64,000 nt of DNA from Halobacteriovorax sp. GB3 (GCF_028649655.1 NZ_JAQSLN010000003.1:930001-994000); one strand, 5' to 3'; positions 17,365 through 25,876 are shown, counted from the stretch's first letter. Numbers and translations are program-made. Notes: generated by a model from the sequence alone, not told the origin.

Positions 17365-17994
17365 ATGAAGTTAATATTTCTACTTTTTCTATTCACCATT
17401 AATAGCTACTCTCAAATATTTCATCTAAATCACGATCTTCATGATAACTCTCATATGCCATTTATTACGCACACAGGTCCCGATAATTCATTTCAAAACG
17501 CTCTGGCCTTTAACATAGAATATGATCAGATAAAGCAACTTAGAAAAGAAATTGAAAAGCATATAGGAACGAAGCTCAATTTCCTAACAAGTTGGAACAA
17601 AGAAGGTGAAGCACACGTAACAACGATTACACCGCCAGAATATAGGAATATTCTATCTCCCTATTTATCAATGGCAAGAATCAATGAATTGGCACAGAAC
17701 TTAGAGATTCAACGTTCGGATTTAAAAATCCTAGGTCTTGGTATGGGAGAAAAAGAGATAAATGGAAAAGTAGAGAAAACATTTTTTATCATTGTAGACT
17801 CAATGAACTTAAGAAAAATACGACACCAAATTTATCAAGAGTATCTCCTTCGTGGAGGTCCTGCTGAGCGCTTTGATCCAACATGGTTTTTTCCACACAT
17901 TACAATTGGATACACTAAACGTGATCTCCATGAAAAAGACGGCATTATTAAAAACCTAAAACATAGCTTTTATTCTCAATTGATTCACAATTAA
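17365..17994 (+). CDS. Exported 2H phosphoesterase-like protein
   Basis: A 209-residue product with a signal peptide (to about SYSQ, residue 17). Two HxT motifs, His84-Val-Thr86 (EAHVTTITP) and His178-Ile-Thr180 (FFPHITIGYT), about 94 residues apart, are the paired catalytic histidines of the 2H phosphoesterase superfamily, which cleaves or ligates cyclic phosphodiesters in RNA and nucleotides. An exported member is unusual. The ATG has AAGGAAG upstream. Activity is inferred from the motifs; no partner gene is visible. Confidence 0.7.
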   Translation: MKLIFLLFLFTINSYSQIFHLNHDLHDNSHMPFITHTGPDNSFQNALAFNIEYDQIKQLRKEIEKHIGTKLNFLTSWNKEGEAHVTTITPPEYRNILSPYLSMARINELAQNLEIQRSDLKILGLGMGEKEINGKVEKTFFIIVDSMNLRKIRHQIYQEYLLRGGPAERFDPTWFFPHITIGYTKRDLHEKDGIIKNLKHSFYSQLIHN

Positions 17995-18018
17995 AAAAGG
18001 CCTTCATAGAGAAGGCCT
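17992..18018 (-). terminator. Hairpin terminator for superoxide dismutase gene
   Basis: Stem AGGCCTTC/GAAGGCCT with a five-base loop; on the minus strand it is followed by six T's, so it terminates the leftward sodB transcript. On the plus strand it could also serve the 2H phosphoesterase gene but lacks a long T run. Confidence 0.85.
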
Positions 18019-18025
18019 CTTGAAC

Positions 18026-18598
18026 TTAAAGATTAGAATTAACAAAATCCCAATTTAAAAGCTCCCAAAAAGCATCGAGATACTTAGGACGGGCATTTCT
18101 ATAATCAACGTAATAGGCATGTTCCCATACATCTACAGTTAAGAGCGGTCTCAGTCCATCTGTCATAGGATTTTTAGCATCATCAGTATTAACAATCTCT
18201 AAGTTACCATTGTTAAGGACAAGCCATGTCCATCCAGAACCAAAATTTGTTGCAGCAGCGTTAGTAAACTCTTCTTTAAAACTTGAAAAAGATCCCCATT
18301 TTGCATTAATTAAATCTAGAACCTCTCCCTTAGCTTCTCCTCCACCATTTGGAGATAGACAATTCCAATAGAAAGTATGATTCCAAACTTGAGCGGCATT
18401 ATTAAAAAGGCCACCACTTGATTTCATAATAATTTCTTCCAAACTCATACTTTCAAACTCACTACCTTCAATAGCGGCATTTAATTTTGTGACATAAGCT
18501 TGGTGGTGTTTACCATAGTGATACTCGAGCGTTTCTTTTGAGATATGAGGAGCAAGAGCATCCATTTCATATGGCAGTTTTGGTAATTCATGTTTCAT
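18026..18598 (-). CDS. sodB: Superoxide dismutase, iron type
   Basis: A 190-residue cytoplasmic enzyme of normal length that dismutes superoxide to O2 and H2O2. All four metal ligands are present: His27 (LEYHYGKHH), His74 (NHTFYW), Asp156 and His160 ([13 protein letters not shown]). Gln70 in the NNAAQVWNH motif and the FGSGWTW segment are typical of the iron-dependent branch rather than manganese. There is no signal peptide. It is transcribed alone, with a start preceded by AAGGAG and a strong hairpin at its end. Confidence 0.96.
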   Translation of the reverse strand: MKHELPKLPYEMDALAPHISKETLEYHYGKHHQAYVTKLNAAIEGSEFESMSLEEIIMKSSGGLFNNAAQVWNHTFYWNCLSPNGGGEAKGEVLDLINAKWGSFSSFKEEFTNAAATNFGSGWTWLVLNNGNLEIVNTDDAKNPMTDGLRPLLTVDVWEHAYYVDYRNARPKYLDAFWELLNWDFVNSNL

Positions 18599-18676
18599 TT
18601 TTTACTCCTTGTCGTTTTCACAGGAGCGATCTTAAAACCTCAAGTTAGGTTGAGGTCAAGAAAGAAACAAATGAAC

Positions 18677-19078
18677 TCATTCAGGAAATTTATCAAATGA
18701 CTCTATTTGATGTAATTGATCGTCCCAATTGGCCTTACTAGAAATAAATAAGTGAGCATTAGGCCTTATTTCAACAGGGCCATCTAAGCTTCCAGCAGGA
18801 ACAACGAGCAACTGCTCTTCTTCTTGTATTGTAGCAACAGCACTTCCACAATTTTGACAAAAGCTTTTGGCGTGTCTTGAAGATGGGACTTGATATTTTC
18901 TTACACTTTCTTCACCTGATAACCATTTCAAGGCGGTATGCTTAGTAAAGAGATTTGCAGCGTGGGCCGAACCTGTATCCTTTTGACAGTACTTACAATG
19001 GCAAAGATAGAAACTAAGAAATTTTTCAGTCACTTCAAATTTAATATCACCACAAAGACATGATCCAAAATAGCTCAT
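18677..19078 (-). CDS. GFA-family (CENP-V-like) zinc protein
   Basis: A 133-residue protein with the GFA cysteine pattern: SCLCG (Cys7, Cys9), LCHCKYCQK (Cys26, Cys28, Cys31) and FCQNCGS (Cys74, Cys77), which bind two zinc ions. The family is named after a glutathione-dependent formaldehyde-activating enzyme, but most members have no proven activity. The start has GAGGAGG upstream. It sits between sodB and the kinase-like gene without sharing an obvious function. Confidence 0.9.
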   Translation of the reverse strand: MSYFGSCLCGDIKFEVTEKFLSFYLCHCKYCQKDTGSAHAANLFTKHTALKWLSGEESVRKYQVPSSRHAKSFCQNCGSAVATIQEEEQLLVVPAGSLDGPVEIRPNAHLFISSKANWDDQLHQIESFDKFPE

Positions 19079-19139
19079 TATAGGCCCTCCTCTAGTGAGA
19101 CTATTTTAACAAATTCTAGGAAAAAAACTATTTTATTTA

Positions 19140-20510
19140 CTAAAAGAAAGAGTCTTTCATAATGAAAAAACAACTTTTGGCCCCTTTAAAAAAAACATTA
19201 GCTTTGCGGGCAATCTTTCTTTTAAATGCACTTTTTAAGAACTCCATTTTTAACAACTCTCTGGCCGTTGCCTTAGGAACATAGGGAGTATCGAGAAGAA
19301 AATCTAAGTGAATGGCAATCGCTTTATTGATTCTATTTTGATAAATATTATCGTAGGTCTCAATATTCTCAATGAGAAGAAGTGAGAGAAGTTCACTTAA
19401 TGAACTTGTCTTCTTAATCGCTTTAACAATCAATTTTGTATGATCGTACTCAAAGTGAAATCCTAATTTATTTTTGATATAGATATAATTGGCAATACTA
19501 AAGCCTAGACTAAAATACTTTCTCACATGCTCATCAATGAAGTTTTCTCTTAATGCATGTGAATACGGATACATCTGTATCCCTTTTGACGCCTCATCAT
19601 AGATTAAGCGGTAATCTTCAAGTGAACTTGCTAAACGCAATTTATCCAATATTTTCTCTAAGCTCTTTTGATTCTCGTCTAAAATTTGAAGACGTCTTTT
19701 CTTTGTTACCTCACGCAACTTTCTATAGAGGCGTTTTTCTCTTTCTGTAATTTTTCTTCGAACCATGGTCTTTCCAAGCATGGTCTTATCGTAAACAGGA
19801 TGCCCAAGACTATCGTAACGAATAGCAATATCAATGAAACTATCGGGAGATAGAAGAATAATTGCATTTTCATTTTCGGCCAGATAATGACCAGAAGACC
19901 AATCGAGCAAAATCCATTTATTTCTCTTTGAACTATAAATAAGCTGTTCAAAGTGAAAATCTCCAATTTTTGTATATTGGGCACTTCTTTTTGCAAATTC
20001 AATAAGAGCTTCTTCGGCGCGAGGAAAGAGATTCTTATCAAGAGACTCTGGACGAGTTAGGAAAGTTTTTAAATCAAAGTCCACATCGACTAATTCAACA
20101 AGAGCGTAACTGGCTTCTTGATGAAAGTAAATTTCCACTAGAGGGATTCCATTTTCAACAAGTGGAGCATAGCCCTCAAGTGTGGCGTTTAAATATCTCT
20201 TAGCGGATTTAAAGGTGACCTGCTGACTTGGGGCAGGAAGTCTCATGGCCATTCTCTTATTTGTTTTTTGTTCAATAACTTCTAAAACAACTGTTGTCTT
20301 TCCTCGTCCAAGAACTTTTTCAAAAAGAAAGACTCTCCCTGCATCAGCAATGAGTCTATCTCCAGTGAGAAGTTCTTCTTTTTCAATGAGAGATAAATAT
20401 GAAGAATCGAGATCGCCACTATTTTTAAAAAGATTATATTCAGCGGCAAAGCTTCCAATAGAGGCTAGAAAAAGTGTGAAAAATAACAATCGTTTATAAA
20501 GCTTGGCCAT
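19140..20510 (-). CDS. Exported protein with degenerate protein-kinase-like fold
   Basis: A 456-residue protein beginning with a signal peptide (LLFFTLFLASIGSFAA, cleavage near residue 23). What follows resembles the kinase/aminoglycoside-phosphotransferase fold: a glycine-loop-like LGRGKTTVV (68-76), a beta-strand ending in AMRLP where the ATP-contacting Lys would be Arg90, a catalytic-loop-like IGDFHFEQL (Asp184; Gln where Asn is expected) and a DFG-like DWSSG (Asp203). The C-terminal ~200 residues are helical and unassigned. A kinase fold on an exported protein is odd because the periplasm has no ATP, so it may be a pseudokinase. The fold is inference from motifs. Confidence 0.6.
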   Translation of the reverse strand: MAKLYKRLLFFTLFLASIGSFAAEYNLFKNSGDLDSSYLSLIEKEELLTGDRLIADAGRVFLFEKVLGRGKTTVVLEVIEQKTNKRMAMRLPAPSQQVTFKSAKRYLNATLEGYAPLVENGIPLVEIYFHQEASYALVELVDVDFDLKTFLTRPESLDKNLFPRAEEALIEFAKRSAQYTKIGDFHFEQLIYSSKRNKWILLDWSSGHYLAENENAIILLSPDSFIDIAIRYDSLGHPVYDKTMLGKTMVRRKITEREKRLYRKLREVTKKRRLQILDENQKSLEKILDKLRLASSLEDYRLIYDEASKGIQMYPYSHALRENFIDEHVRKYFSLGFSIANYIYIKNKLGFHFEYDHTKLIVKAIKKTSSLSELLSLLLIENIETYDNIYQNRINKAIAIHLDFLLDTPYVPKATARELLKMEFLKSAFKRKIARKANVFFKGAKSCFFIMKDSFF

Positions 20511-20614
20511 ACTCTATCTAAAGCAAAATCGATGCCTAGCTAAGAACCTGATTTCTTAGCCTTAAAAGCTTTAATTTTCTTAAGAAATGACATCTGTCTA
20601 AAACCTACTCAAAA

Positions 20615-21082
20615 TTAAATAAATAATTCGAAAAGTAGGCCCTCACTTTCATTATTACTATCTGAATTTTCTGACATACCAAGTTTCTTAAGGACATTGA
20701 TAGAAGCATGATTTGTGCGATCTGTTTTTGCAATAACTCTTTTGAAGCTTGATTCTCTAGCAAAAGATAAAAGAGCCCGACAGGCCTCACTGGCAATTCC
20801 CATCCCCCAGTAAGACTGAGCAAGCATATAGCCTAATTCAGGATCGTCACATGTTGTTTTTTTAAGCATGATCCAGCCTACAACTTTAAATTCTACACAA
20901 TATTCGATGGCCCAGACCTCGGGATCGTGGCACCAAGATTCGAGACGAATTTTAGTCGTATTTAGATCAAGAGGACTTCTAAGTCCTGTCGACTTAACAA
21001 CTTGCTCGTTAGAAGTCATTTCAAAAAGGTCTTGAAGGTCTAAGAGATGAAAGCGACGAATAGAAAGTCTTTCGGTTTTCAT
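20615..21082 (-). CDS. GNAT-family N-acetyltransferase, RimJ/RimL-like
   Basis: About 155 residues with the GNAT pattern: KTERLSIRRF start, the ELGYMLAQSYWGMGIASEAC segment holding the acetyl-CoA pyrophosphate loop, and NHASINVLKKLGM near the C-terminus as in RimJ/RimL enzymes. The target of acetylation is not evident. ATG 21082 lies four bases after the TetR-family stop (TGATAAAATG), indicating coupling; an in-frame ATG at 21097 would overlap that gene. It should therefore be in the regulator's operon. Confidence 0.88.
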   Translation of the reverse strand: MKTERLSIRRFHLLDLQDLFEMTSNEQVVKSTGLRSPLDLNTTKIRLESWCHDPEVWAIEYCVEFKVVGWIMLKKTTCDDPELGYMLAQSYWGMGIASEACRALLSFARESSFKRVIAKTDRTNHASINVLKKLGMSENSDSNNESEGLLFELFI

Positions 21083-21086
21083 TTTA

Positions 21087-21659
21087 TCAAGAATCATTAG
21101 AAAAAAACTCTTTATGAATCATATCAAAGAAAATTCTCGTTGAACTGCGATAAATCGTGAAGTCATCAACGAGAAGACTATGCATAACCAGACCACAAAT
21201 GTGCATATCAATGAGACGACTCGCCTGCTCAAGTCTCTTTTTAGATATTTTAAGATTAAACTTAGTACGATAGATCTCTATCCAATTAGCAATCGATTGA
21301 TTTGACCATTCTTTAAGAAGGACTTCGTATTTTTCATCAGATACAATATGGCCATAGTAAAAAAGAACGGCACTATAGAGCTTCTTTTGCTCTTCAAAAT
21401 CATCAAAAAGAAAATCGATTAGAACTCGGTGTAAGTGTTCGACACTTTTAAATTCAAGCTCACTAAATCCATTCGTCAACTCGTCAGTAATATGTCTTAA
21501 AATTTCGAAATAAATATCTTCTATTCCATGAAAATGGTGATAGATTCCACCTTTTGAGATTCCTGAAACTTCGACAAGTCGTGAGGTTGTTAGTGCCTTG
21601 GCCCCCTCTTCGGACAAAATCCCAAGAGCTGATTTAATGATGATTTCTTTTGTATCCAT
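21087..21659 (-). CDS. TetR/AcrR-family transcriptional regulator
   Basis: A 190-residue regulator. The N-terminal helix-turn-helix is typical: IIIKSALGILSEEGAKALT, then SRLVEVSGISKGGIYHHFHGIEDIY. The C-terminal ligand domain is not diagnostic. The start is set at ATG 21659; a longer frame to 21695 would begin with TTG inside the operator palindrome. It is followed by a coupled GNAT gene and is likely self-regulated through the 21677-21692 palindrome. Confidence 0.92.
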   Translation of the reverse strand: MDTKEIIIKSALGILSEEGAKALTTSRLVEVSGISKGGIYHHFHGIEDIYFEILRHITDELTNGFSELEFKSVEHLHRVLIDFLFDDFEEQKKLYSAVLFYYGHIVSDEKYEVLLKEWSNQSIANWIEIYRTKFNLKISKKRLEQASRLIDMHICGLVMHSLLVDDFTIYRSSTRIFFDMIHKEFFSNDS

Positions 21660-21676
21660 AGAATGGATGATACTAT

Positions 21677-21692
21677 CCGACCATTCAGTCGG
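21677..21692. promoter_or_regulatory. Palindrome, probable TetR-family operator
   Basis: CCGAC-CATTCA-GTCGG, perfect five-base arms with a six-base centre, 18 bases upstream of the TetR-family start codon and directly after the upstream methyltransferase gene. The sequence and position are those of autoregulatory TetR/AcrR operators. Confidence 0.65.
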
Positions 21693-21698
21693 CAACCC

Positions 21699-22349
21699 TT
21701 ATTTTAAAAGTTCTAAATACTTCTTTTGAATAGATTTCATCGTCGGATCACTCATAGATTTATTGCCATAGTGCTTAACTAGAGAATCAAGATAAGTGCG
21801 CTTCTTATTATCAAGGACAGAAAAGAGATTTTTTCCAACTGGATCGATGGCATTTCCATTTGTTCTTGAAACTAAAAGAACTTCATAATTCCACTTTCCT
21901 TCAAAGGTAAATGCCTCTCTTACTGAAAAGAATTTATTCTCAATCAGAAATGCTCTTAAATCAAAGATGTGATATTGAGCGCAGATTAAAAAGTCACAAG
22001 GAAGGGTATTTTTGTCAATGATCTCTTTTATAATCTGAATCCCGACATCACCACCAACACCACATATACATATGAGCTCCCCTTTCTCTTTAAGTTCAAT
22101 ATCTTGTGCTCTTTTGGCCTGAAAGGTTGCTCTACTTTGATCGAGGGCCGGTATCATTTCGGCCTTCCTTTTAAGTTTAGCGATAATCGATGGAACCTGA
22201 TCAACGAAATGAACAGTATGTGCCTTGTTAGATTCTAAAAATGCGAGCCCCAATTTTCCATGATCACAACAAGTGTCCCAAATGGCACTATATTGCTTCT
22301 CAACAAGATTGAAGATATCAAGTAGCCTCTTATCTAGTTTAATTTTCAT
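21699..22349 (-). CDS. SAM-dependent methyltransferase, TrmK (tRNA m1A22) type
   Basis: A 216-residue protein. The SAM-binding motif reads IWDTCCDHGKLGLAFLE, followed by VHFVDQVPSII and an ICICGVGGDVGIQII segment; the CDHGKLG and the GxGG pattern are those of the TrmK family, which methylates adenine 22 of tRNA in Gram-positive bacteria, and of related proteins in other phyla. Whether tRNA is the substrate here is not shown. The start is ATG with no strong site, five bases after the upstream solute-binding protein stop, so the two form an operon. Confidence 0.8.
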   Translation of the reverse strand: MKIKLDKRLLDIFNLVEKQYSAIWDTCCDHGKLGLAFLESNKAHTVHFVDQVPSIIAKLKRKAEMIPALDQSRATFQAKRAQDIELKEKGELICICGVGGDVGIQIIKEIIDKNTLPCDFLICAQYHIFDLRAFLIENKFFSVREAFTFEGKWNYEVLLVSRTNGNAIDPVGKNLFSVLDNKKRTYLDSLVKHYGNKSMSDPTMKSIQKKYLELLK

Positions 22350-22354
22350 ATCGC

Positions 22355-23143
22355 TTATAGACCTAAACCATCAACAAATTGAATAGCATTGATTTGCTTT
22401 TCAAAAACACCTGAATTATTGAGTCTTTGATACTCTTTTTCAAAGTTTTTTTGAAATTCTTTAAGATCTCTCTTTTTAGAAAAGCCAAAGTAACCTGCAT
22501 TTTCTATGAGTGGTGGCAAAAGTTTTTTATACTTTTCTTGCACTTCGCTGGCTTCATAGAATCTGGATACGGCGCGTGGGTGTGCTATGACAAGATCGAC
22601 TCTTTTAAGTTCTAACATGGTAAAGAGCTGTGAGATTGTTCCGACGTAGTTAATATTTAAATTATCTTTTTTAGAATCAAATCGATCGCCAAGGCTCCAA
22701 CCTCTAATGGCACCAATTCTAAGGTGTTCAATTGATTTAACTTTTCCATTCCATTTTAACTTTGACTTCTTCAATGCATAAAACGAAACGGGATCTTTAT
22801 AGAAAGAAAAGCTTGAATAATCTAAGAACTCAGAACGCTCAAGAGACTTATACGGGCCAATAATGACATCAGCATCACCATTTCTCATCATTTGCATGGC
22901 CCTTTTGGCCGGATAGAGAGAGATTTTGATATCAACTCCAAGCTTCTTTGCTACTTGATAAGCAATATCAGCGCCAAACCCATGAAATTGACCTTTCTTA
23001 TTTTCTTCAAGAATCAAGGGAAAGCTAGAGCCGACAAAATGATAGGTTTTTGCCACACTAGAAAAACTAAGCCCCAAGAATGTAACGAAGAAAATAATGA
23101 GATTCAATGACGCCCCATTTCCTTTATGATTAAACGAACTCAT
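22355..23143 (-). CDS. Periplasmic solute-binding protein, SBP_bac_3 type
   Basis: A 262-residue exported protein with a late signal peptide (to about residue 31). The lobes are recognisable: GFGADIAYQVAKKLGVDIKISLYPAKRAMQMMRNGDADVIIGP, the RSEFLDYS motif and the second lobe with RVDLVIAHP. As with the gene at 16477, there is no adjacent permease. It may bind an amino acid-like ligand; its role is unknown. It is followed after five bases by the TrmK-like gene. Confidence 0.82.
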   Translation of the reverse strand: MSSFNHKGNGASLNLIIFFVTFLGLSFSSVAKTYHFVGSSFPLILEENKKGQFHGFGADIAYQVAKKLGVDIKISLYPAKRAMQMMRNGDADVIIGPYKSLERSEFLDYSSFSFYKDPVSFYALKKSKLKWNGKVKSIEHLRIGAIRGWSLGDRFDSKKDNLNINYVGTISQLFTMLELKRVDLVIAHPRAVSRFYEASEVQEKYKKLLPPLIENAGYFGFSKKRDLKEFQKNFEKEYQRLNNSGVFEKQINAIQFVDGLGL

Positions 23144-23217
23144 TGATTATAACGAAAAGAAAAACATTGTAAAAACAAAGTTCATTGATGCGCACGATGA
23201 TGTAAATATTTAATACC

Positions 23218-23718
23218 TTACCAATTCTGCTTATTGAGTTCCATCATGATTTCAACAAGGCCCTCATCAACTTCTTTTCCAACTTCTACGAAGCCTAGTC
23301 TTTTATAGACTTTTAAAGCTCGAGGATTAATTTCATAAACACCCAAGGTGATCTTCTCTAAGTTAAGTTTTAAAAAAGCATAGTCAATTGCAAGACGAAG
23401 AGCAGTAGAGCCGAAACCTAAGTCAAAAAATATCGGCAAAATAGCAATTCTAATATTGCCCATTCCACTTTTAATTTGATTTAAAACAACTTCGCCAACA
23501 AATTCACCTGTGGTCTCTTTTACAATGGCAAAGTCTTTTCTATTTTCTTTGTCTTTTAATGAACAAAGCCAAGTTAAAATTTCAGCTTTTGAAAACACTC
23601 TTGGTGTTGATCCTGGCTCAGTAGTCGAAGCAACGACAGGATCATTCACTAGTAATAAGTAATCTTCAATAAAAGATTCATTTAAATCTGTTAATCGTAT
23701 TGTTTCTTGTTTATTCAT
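23218..23718 (-). CDS. GNAT-family N-acetyltransferase
   Basis: About 166 residues. The N-terminal TIRLTDLNESF, the IAILPIFFDLGFGSTALRLAIDYAF segment (acetyl-CoA loop region) and the NPRALKVYKRLGFVEVG ending are those of RimJ/RimL-type GNATs. ATG 23718 is preferred over an upstream alternative at 23745. Substrate unknown; it stands alone. Confidence 0.87.
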   Translation of the reverse strand: MNKQETIRLTDLNESFIEDYLLLVNDPVVASTTEPGSTPRVFSKAEILTWLCSLKDKENRKDFAIVKETTGEFVGEVVLNQIKSGMGNIRIAILPIFFDLGFGSTALRLAIDYAFLKLNLEKITLGVYEINPRALKVYKRLGFVEVGKEVDEGLVEIMMELNKQNW

Positions 23719-23838
23719 TAACCAAGCATATTTCCCTTTTCCCAATGACTCAAGAGAAGTGCCTATTTTTTTGACACCTGCTTGAATAATTTACTAGATG
23801 GCCCACCATTTTTTTGAATCTAGGCTAAAAATAGATTT

Positions 23839-24372
23839 ATGAAAAAAATAATTATAGCACCTCTATTAATTGCGGGCCTAATGCCTATTTATTCATCTCT
23901 TGCTAAAGAAGCAACTATTTTAAGAGTGTCTAAAACTCTTAATTCTAAAAATGTTCTTCACTACAAAGTTAATTACGATGAGAAAACTTGTGAAATCAAT
24001 GGCAATGTTTATGCTGATTGGAAAATGGATGAAGAAGACGGTCGTTGGAAGTCACTAAAAAAATCTGCGGGCTTCATTGAAAAACCACTTCGCCCTCACA
24101 GTACAATTGTTTCAGGTAGCGAGCTAATCTTTGAAACAGAGTCAATGGAAGAGCTTGCTCAAAAGAGAATCATTGATCAAGAGCAAATTCTTGTTAAAAC
24201 CACTCTCGATGAAAACGGAACATGCCGAATTTCAAATGAAATCTCGATTAAGGGCAAGACCTATCACGTTACAAGACTTCATTCAAAAGTAACATTTTTT
24301 GGAAGTGTTAAATGGGTTGAAATTAGTGGTGTTGATGAGTCTGGAAAACAAGTTAAAATGAGATTTAAATAA
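23839..24372 (+). CDS. Exported protein, possibly DUF4833-like
   Basis: A 177-residue exported protein (signal peptide to about SSLAK, residue 23). The mature part starts with LRVSKTLNSKNVLHYKVNYDE and contains VYADWKMDEEDGRW, which resembles the DUF4833 pattern of a conserved N-V-x-Y and vyW segment. No activity is known for that family. Its terminator lies inside the convergent GNAT gene, with which it overlaps by eight bases. Confidence 0.65.
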   Translation: MKKIIIAPLLIAGLMPIYSSLAKEATILRVSKTLNSKNVLHYKVNYDEKTCEINGNVYADWKMDEEDGRWKSLKKSAGFIEKPLRPHSTIVSGSELIFETESMEELAQKRIIDQEQILVKTTLDENGTCRISNEISIKGKTYHVTRLHSKVTFFGSVKWVEISGVDESGKQVKMRFK

Positions 24373-24859
24373 TCTTAATCATTCTCTGAGAGAATGTTTT
24401 TCTATTAAGGCCATTGTATGGCCTTTTTTCTTCTATTTTTGAATATCCTAATTTAGACCAAAACCCTTCCACAGGATTTGATTCTAAGTAAGCGAGCATG
24501 ATGTTATTCAGCTCTAGCTCATCTCGAATAAATAACTCGAGCTTTTCATAGCTCAAGCGACCTAGACCAAGCCCGTGCATATCTTCGGCAATTAATAAAA
24601 GACCAATAAATGCTGTCTCAGGATCTGGATAACCGTTGATGACATCAATTGCGCCAACAGGACTATCATCATTTAAAACAAGGAATACATATTTATCTTC
24701 ATAGGAAATCCCTGGTGGAATTTCAATGAGAACAGTCTTCGCACTTTCTTTTGGCACATAATCAAGTCCATCGGCATAGAAGCTATACTTTAATGCTCGC
24801 TCTAAGACCGACTGTAAAATCGCCGTATCATCAAGTGTTAATCTTTTAAATGTTATCAT
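24365..24859 (-). CDS. GNAT-family N-acetyltransferase
   Basis: A 164-residue protein. It has the GNAT fold marks: FLVLNDDSPVGAIDVI, then LLLIAEDMHGLGLGRLSYEKLE (acetyl-CoA binding loop HGLGLGR) and NPVEGFWSKLGYSK near the C-terminus. It starts within the end of the upstream glycerophosphodiesterase gene, overlapping by 14 bases, so the two are co-translated. Substrate unknown. Confidence 0.9.
   Translation of the reverse strand: MITFKRLTLDDTAILQSVLERALKYSFYADGLDYVPKESAKTVLIEIPPGISYEDKYVFLVLNDDSPVGAIDVINGYPDPETAFIGLLLIAEDMHGLGLGRLSYEKLELFIRDELELNNIMLAYLESNPVEGFWSKLGYSKIEEKRPYNGLNRKTFSQRMIKII
24407..24430 (+). terminator. Hairpin terminator inside a convergent coding region
   Basis: A perfect eight-pair stem AAGGCCAT/ATGGCCTT with a three-base loop and a T-rich tail on the plus strand. 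It follows the exported DUF4833-like gene but lies within the last third of the GNAT coding sequence on the opposite strand. Confidence 0.75.
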
Positions 24860-25790
24860 GTCGATCTAAATAGAGTGTAGGAAGATCAGTGATGATCCCA
24901 TCAAAGTCATAATTTTCATACTCATCCCATTGCTCATTTTCATTAAGAGTCCAAGGATAAATTTCAAAAGGTCTAAGCTTCTCACTTTGAAAAATCTTTT
25001 TAAACTTTTTATTATAAAGAGGATGAGTGAGCTGTGGCCAATTTGGTAAGAAAACATCAATTTCATTTTTTACAAGCCACTTATAAGTACTTTTCCAATT
25101 AGGCCACCAACAAGAATCTGAACATTCTCGTCCATAGAGTTTAACAAGAGGATAAAGAAGGATGTTGTACTCACCTTTAAAAAGAAGACCGTATCTAAAA
25201 TCTTCATTCTTATTTTTAAGACCCTTCAGCTTCATTAAGAGATCACGGCTAAAGGTCGTTAAAAGTATATTAGATGTTATTCCATGTTTTCTAAGGTAGT
25301 GAACGATTAACTTGGCCATTTCCCCTTCTTCTAAATGAAAAGAAGAATGATTCATGCCTTTATACCTTTTGGATGTTTCAATTAATTTATCTAAAACTTT
25401 AATCTCAACATTGAGTTCAATATCATTTCTACCTGATAATTGATAAGCGCTTAAAATAGCATCAAGAGTTGGTATCGTGTAATTTTTTTTAACTTTTTGA
25501 TTATAACAAACGACATTTTGAACTTCATTCAACGTCATTTGGGAGATAATAAGCTTCCTTCCCTTTTTTTGAAAACAGTTCTTATCATCTAGAACAGGAT
25601 CATGTGATAAAACGGCAACTCTATCTCTTGTAAAATGAACATCAAATTCAATGGCATCAACATCAAGCTGTAAGGAATATAAAAATCCTTCAAGCGTATT
25701 TTCAGGATATTCTAATCCAGCAGTTTTATGACTTGTTACCTTCGCTAATGCGCTAAAGGTCAAGAGATAGATAATTAAGACAGTTTTCAT
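24846..25790 (-). CDS. Exported glycerophosphodiester phosphodiesterase
   Basis: A 314-residue product with a signal peptide (to about SALA, residue 16). The GDPD catalytic set is recognisable: His21 in TSHKTAG, Glu48 and Asp50 in AIEFDVHFT, His63 in LSHDPVLD, and a C-terminal W-T-L-N-E motif followed by GIITDLP. These enzymes hydrolyse glycerophosphodiesters to glycerol-3-phosphate and an alcohol. The usual HR pair is HK here (Lys22), a conservative change. The start is placed at ATG 25790, where the signal peptide begins. Confidence 0.88.
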   Translation of the reverse strand: MKTVLIIYLLTFSALAKVTSHKTAGLEYPENTLEGFLYSLQLDVDAIEFDVHFTRDRVAVLSHDPVLDDKNCFQKKGRKLIISQMTLNEVQNVVCYNQKVKKNYTIPTLDAILSAYQLSGRNDIELNVEIKVLDKLIETSKRYKGMNHSSFHLEEGEMAKLIVHYLRKHGITSNILLTTFSRDLLMKLKGLKNKNEDFRYGLLFKGEYNILLYPLVKLYGRECSDSCWWPNWKSTYKWLVKNEIDVFLPNWPQLTHPLYNKKFKKIFQSEKLRPFEIYPWTLNENEQWDEYENYDFDGIITDLPTLYLDRHDNI

Positions 25791-25876
25791 GAAGTGAAAT
25801 CTAGCACATTCCCCTAGAGGGAGTTGAACAATACTCATTTAATGTAAAGATTTCACTTGAGAGGTCTTGTTAATAG

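Noticed and set aside
21087-21695. TTG start at 21695 for the TetR-family gene
   Set aside because: That start falls next to the operator palindrome and adds 12 residues not typical of the family; ATG 21659 fits the family start.
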